From: Paenibacillus barengoltzii NBRC 101215 | Lineage (GTDB): Bacteria > Bacillota > Bacilli > Paenibacillales > Paenibacillaceae | Assembly (NCBI RefSeq): GCF_004000745.1 | Contig: NZ_BILV01000009.1 | Span: 20,697-84,696 of the forward strand | DNA length: 64,000 nt | Direction: 5' to 3' | Shown: positions 61,032 through 64,000 of the stretch, piece after piece | Layout of the letters: every line of letters begins with the position of its first letter | Position numbering within the stretch: position 1 is the first letter of the stretch | The notes under the pieces: generated by a model | The model's input: the letters and a program-made list of their open reading frames with translations, nothing else | The model's database searches: none | Told to the model about the DNA's origin: nothing | Program-made: the position numbers and the translations under genes

Positions 61032-62453
61032 TTAGTTGTTCCAGCCTTCCTGAATTTGCGCCAACGCTTCATCCAGTGTGGACGTACCGCTCACGTAGTC
61101 GGTCATGCCTTTCCAGAAGGTACCGGCACCTACTTTACCCGGCATCAGGTCAGAGCCGTCAAAACGCAGCGTTGTCGCTTCTTGCACAAGTTGAGCCATA
61201 CGACGATCGGCCTCGGAAGTATACCAGTCAAGCGAAGCATCGTTCATCGGAGCGATGACGCCGCCGGATTGTACCCATGATTTGATCGATTCACCCGTTG
61301 TAAAGAATTCCATCACCGCACGAACCTCAGGACGATCGTTGAACATCGCGTAGATATCGCCAGCTACCAGCACCGGCTTCCCGTATTGCTCGTCGATCGG
61401 CGGCAGGTAGAACCAGTCGTAGTCTTCATCGATCTTCGCCGTTTCCGGGAAGAAGCTAGTGATAAAGTTCGCTTGACGATGCAGCCAAATTTTCGGCGGG
61501 TTGTCGAACATCGGCAACGCCGAATCCCCAAATGCGGTCGTGACGATCGACTTCGTGCCGCCGTATACGTAATCTGGGTTCATCCAGATTTCTGACATCA
61601 CTTCAACAGCATGCTTCACTTCAGGGGAAGTGAACGGCAGTTCGCCGCTAACCCATTTATCATAGTTTTCCGGCGAAGTCGTACGGAGCATGATGTCTTC
61701 TACCCAGTCGGTAGCCGGCCAGCCTGTTGCCGCACCACTTTCAATACCAATCCCCCAAGCGGTGTCGCCATCCTTAGCGATTTGCTCCGTTAGTGCCATC
61801 AGCTCATCCCAAGTTTGCGGAATCGTATAGCCCGCTTCCTCAAATTGCTTCTTCGGATACCATACCAGGCTCTTTACATTACTGCGGTTCCAAACGCCCG
61901 CCATGATTTGCTTGCCATCCTTATCTTCCATCGTCGCCATGTCGAGCCAGCTTTGGTTGTAGTTCGCCTTCAGCTTCTCCTGGTCGAGAATGTTGTTCAG
62001 ATCGATGACCTTACCGGTCTTGGCCACGGCAGCCAGCAGACCCGGTTGCGGGAAGTCCGCGATGTCAGGGGCGTTGCCGCCGTCTACACGGACGTTAATG
62101 GTCGCTTCGAACTCTTTGGAGCCCTCGTATTGAATATCGATCCCTGTTTTCTCTTCAAACTCTTTGATGCTGGTCTCGAACTTCACTTGGTCAGCATCTA
62201 CGAACGGGCCAAACATCGTCACTTTCGTCCCTTTATATTCACCTTTCAACGCCAGCTCGAGCGGAGAGCCAGTGGAAGAACTGTCATTGGTTGCGGCAGT
62301 ATCATTTGTATTCTGTTCCGTGTTCCCCGTATTCGCCGGAGCTGTCGGTTCATTGTTTGCCGCATTGTTCCCTCCGCCGCAGGCGCTGAGGAGAAGTGTG
62401 AACGATAACCCGCTCACGAGCAATAAAGAACTCCATTTTGATCTTTTTTTCAT
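61032..62453 (-). CDS. Sugar ABC transporter binding lipoprotein (MalE-like)
   Basis: A 473-residue family-1 solute-binding lipoprotein. Signal peptide MKKRSKWSSLLLVSGLSFTL with lipobox LLSACG (Cys about residue 25), then an Asn/Thr-rich linker and the binding fold (VTMFGPFVDADQVKFETSIKEFEEKTG). The ATG at 62453 is chosen with AAAGGG close upstream; an ATG at 62465 is an alternative. It is expected to bind an alpha-glucosyl disaccharide for the GH65 phosphorylase. Upstream lie a cre site and a LacI palindrome. Confidence 0.9.
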   Translation of the reverse strand: MKKRSKWSSLLLVSGLSFTLLLSACGGGNNAANNEPTAPANTGNTEQNTNDTAATNDSSSTGSPLELALKGEYKGTKVTMFGPFVDADQVKFETSIKEFEEKTGIDIQYEGSKEFEATINVRVDGGNAPDIADFPQPGLLAAVAKTGKVIDLNNILDQEKLKANYNQSWLDMATMEDKDGKQIMAGVWNRSNVKSLVWYPKKQFEEAGYTIPQTWDELMALTEQIAKDGDTAWGIGIESGAATGWPATDWVEDIMLRTTSPENYDKWVSGELPFTSPEVKHAVEVMSEIWMNPDYVYGGTKSIVTTAFGDSALPMFDNPPKIWLHRQANFITSFFPETAKIDEDYDWFYLPPIDEQYGKPVLVAGDIYAMFNDRPEVRAVMEFFTTGESIKSWVQSGGVIAPMNDASLDWYTSEADRRMAQLVQEATTLRFDGSDLMPGKVGAGTFWKGMTDYVSGTSTLDEALAQIQEGWNN

Positions 62454-62580
62454 TGACCCTTTCATCCCCTTCGATATGATTTAGGAACAACCATCTTAGG
62501 TCTGACTGACCCTTATTCGCTTTCGGCGAATCACCCCCTTAATCAAGCCTTTCAACAACAATCAACGATAAAAATAGGCA

Positions 62581-62595
62581 TGTATCCGTTTTCAT
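62581..62595 (-). promoter_or_regulatory. cre site of the GH65 operon
   Basis: Minus strand ATGAAAACGGATACA fits WTGNAANCGNWNNCW at every position, about 130 bases before the binding-protein start. It predicts CcpA repression of the operon by preferred sugars. Confidence 0.75.
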
Positions 62596-62640
62596 TTTGG
62601 TATAAATGTATGACCTGCCCAGCCGGAATGTTCCGTTTTT

Positions 62641-62656
62641 TTGAAAAGCTTTTCAT
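62641..62656. promoter_or_regulatory. LacI-type operator O2 (GH65 operon)
   Basis: TTGAAAAGCTTTTCAT, one base short of the perfect palindrome found upstream of the LacI gene at 63850. Located upstream of the binding-protein gene. Confidence 0.8.
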
Positions 62657-62689
62657 AATTCTGTTCAACTATTGTTCATGTGATGGTGT

Positions 62690-62800
62690 TGGAATGTGTG
62701 AGTAGTTTCTATTACGTGTGTTGTGTTGCGATGTGTGAGTTGTATTGCGTTGTGAGTATGTTGTAACGTTGTGTGTTTGTTGCGTTGTGTGTGTAATTAC
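62690..62800 (+). repeat. GT-rich low-complexity tract
   Basis: About 110 bases dominated by G and T on the plus strand, with repeated CGTTGTG and TGTGTG elements. The same CGTTGTG element is found in the 10-bp repeats at 11464-11513. Confidence 0.6.
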
Positions 62801-62804
62801 TTGG

Positions 62805-63833
62805 TTAAATCGTGGCTCTTTCCCGCGAGGATTCTCTGACGATCAGCTTGTGTTGGAGAATCTCTCTGGGCACCGCCACACTCCCGGTAGTTAGCAGTTC
62901 ATGCAGCTTCTCTGCGGCACGGTGGCCAAGATCATAGATAGGTTGGGATATCGTGGTCAGCTTAGGAATATACATGCTTGCCATTCGGTGATTGTCAAAG
63001 CCAATGACGGACACCTGCCCCGGGACGAGAATGTGTCGGTCTCGAAGATACGAAATCGTCCCCATGGCAAATTCGTCGGCTACGCAGAACACCGCGGTCA
63101 AATCAGGATGCTCAGTAAACAGCTCGTGTGCCGCCTGATACGCATGCTCAAAATAGTGACTGGCAAATTTCACGTGTTCAATATTCGATGTCAGTCCGTA
63201 TTCCCTCATGGCCCGAACAAACCCGGCGAATCGCGGCGGGCCAGAAATGGAATTGTCGTGATTAAAGCCAATCATACCGATTTGGCGATGACCAAGCTCG
63301 ATAAGGTAAACGGCTGCGTCATAAGCTGCAGCCTCATCGTCAACTTCGACGCACGGAATATCGTATTCGTCCGAATGGGATGACACCATGACACAAGGGA
63401 TGCGGCAACCGAGCAGTTTCTCGTAGTACTCCGGAAACATTTTGTCGCTCGCAAATACGATCCCATCCACCTGCTTCTCATGAAACGTATCGATATACGA
63501 CAACATCCGCTCCTTATCACGGTCCGTGTTGCAGATCATCAGGCTGTACCCCAGCTTGTTGCAGGCATCCTGCATTCCCCGGATCATTCCCGCGTAATAC
63601 ATGTTCTCAATATCGGGAATTAACAATCCTAAGGTAAAAGACTTCTTGTAAATCAGTCCGCGGGCAAAAGCGTTCGGCTGGTAATTCAATTCCTGGATCG
63701 TCGCCAGCACGCGCTTTCGCTTGCTCTCCACCACTGTAGCCGGCGCGTTCATGACGCGCGAAACCGTACTGATGGAGACCCCCGCCTTTTTAGCAACATC
63801 ACGGATCGTTGGTTTGCTTTTGTTTTTGTTCAT
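62805..63833 (-). CDS. LacI-family regulator of the GH65 operon
   Basis: A 342-residue repressor. The N-terminal HTH TIRDVAKKAGVSISTVSRVMN (residues 8-28) and hinge YQPNAFARGL are followed by a periplasmic-binding-protein-like effector domain (FTLGLLIPDIENMYYAGMIRG). Start at the ATG at 63833 with GAGG nine bases upstream; the ATG at 63842 overlaps that site. An operator palindrome lies just upstream of its own start and a second one upstream of the operon it precedes, so autoregulation and control of the GH65 genes are both expected. A cre-like site is also present upstream. Confidence 0.93.
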   Translation of the reverse strand: MNKNKSKPTIRDVAKKAGVSISTVSRVMNAPATVVESKRKRVLATIQELNYQPNAFARGLIYKKSFTLGLLIPDIENMYYAGMIRGMQDACNKLGYSLMICNTDRDKERMLSYIDTFHEKQVDGIVFASDKMFPEYYEKLLGCRIPCVMVSSHSDEYDIPCVEVDDEAAAYDAAVYLIELGHRQIGMIGFNHDNSISGPPRFAGFVRAMREYGLTSNIEHVKFASHYFEHAYQAAHELFTEHPDLTAVFCVADEFAMGTISYLRDRHILVPGQVSVIGFDNHRMASMYIPKLTTISQPIYDLGHRAAEKLHELLTTGSVAVPREILQHKLIVRESSRERATI

Positions 63834-63849
63834 CGTTGGCATCCTCGGT

Positions 63850-63865
63850 TTGAAAAGCTTTTCAA
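63850..63865. promoter_or_regulatory. LacI-type operator O1 (lacI-like gene)
   Basis: TTGAAAAGCTTTTCAA, a perfect 16-bp palindrome 17 bases before the LacI start, matching the site at 62641 in 15 of 16 bases. Confidence 0.85.
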
Positions 63866-63906
63866 TGCGATTATAACAAGGGACTTTGGGGATGACAAGA
63901 GTTTTT

Positions 63907-63920
63907 TTGAAGCGCTTACA
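63907..63920 (-). promoter_or_regulatory. cre-like site upstream of the LacI gene
   Basis: Minus strand TGTAAGCGCTTCAA fits the CcpA consensus except for one fixed C. Confidence 0.55.
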
Positions 63921-63948
63921 AGCCTAGGGGGACCAAAGCCTGTACTGC

Positions 63949-63984
63949 CCCTTTTCCACCATTATCCCGTTGAGTCACCAGCCC
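63949..63984 (+). repeat. Dispersed repeat, copy F
   Basis: CTTTTCCACCATTATCCCGT followed by TGAGTCACC: same core and orientation as copies A-C near the transposase-like gene, 50 kb away. Confidence 0.65.
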
Positions 63985-64000
63985 GTACGTCGCTCCCTTT

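Larger units (their letters stand above)
62466..62804. other. Promoter region of the GH65 operon with low-complexity tract
   Basis: About 340 bases between the binding-protein gene and the stop of the LacI gene. They hold a cre site (62581), an operator palindrome (62641) and a GT-rich repeat tract (62690-62800). No gene is seen. Confidence 0.6.

Overview
The window looks like chromosomal DNA from a Paenibacillus-type, spore-forming Bacillota bacterium. The reasons are moderate-to-high GC with strong AGGAGG-type ribosome sites, frequent GTG/TTG starts, YesM/YesN-type two-component regulation of sugar importers with ~550-residue binding lipoproteins, many clan-level glycosidases (GH52, GH36, GH65), a SleL/YaaH spore-cortex enzyme, CgeB-like proteins and LacI/AraC regulators. 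This assignment is an inference; no rRNA or tRNA gene is present in the window.

Layout. (1) 1-11.2 kb, all minus strand: a surface-glycan locus. Two CgeB-like glycosyltransferase paralogues, a GT4 glycosyltransferase with an extremely Arg/Lys-rich tail, a three-enzyme UDP-GlcNAc to UDP-L-QuiNAc/L-FucNAc type nucleotide-sugar pathway, another SDR, a GT2, a small beta-rich protein, a third CgeB/GT1-like enzyme and a nucleotide-sugar dehydrogenase cut by the window edge. It is probably a spore-surface glycosylation locus. (2) 11.2-13.35 kb: a repeat-rich island around an intact but apparently catalytically degenerate IS1595-type transposase gene. (3) 13.35-18.5 kb: a fused SGNH/alpha-beta hydrolase, an AraC regulator and a divergent GH52 beta-xylosidase. 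(4) 18.5-31 kb: housekeeping and transport: GGDEF cyclase, an EamA transporter behind an FMN riboswitch, SleL, MetNIQ, a RlaP-like nucleotidyltransferase, SDR/ArsR/MFS, and L-serine dehydratase behind a tandem glycine riboswitch. (5) 31.3-36.8 kb: a giant secreted multidomain subtilase. (6) 36.9-48.7 kb: an alpha-galactoside cluster: two clan GH-D enzymes, a binding protein, a YesMN pair and divergent permeases. (7) 48.7-56 kb: a tyrosine phosphatase, two AraC regulators and a four-gene Gfo/Idh/MocA plus TIM-barrel isomerase operon. (8) 56-64 kb: a binding protein-permease-permease-GH65 phosphorylase operon with its LacI regulator and matching operator palindromes.

How it works together. Regions 3, 6, 7 and 8 are four separate carbohydrate-use modules, each with a local regulator next to its genes. 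Several cis-elements are directly legible: an FMN riboswitch, a tandem glycine riboswitch, paired LacI palindromes, catabolite-repression (cre) sites, and two 21-bp-spaced direct repeats in AraC-divergent promoters. Long open frames antisense to the GC-rich genes (for example over the GH65, the SGNH fusion and the first Gfo gene) are taken as codon-bias shadows. Starts were moved from the longest frame wherever a better ribosome site was visible.
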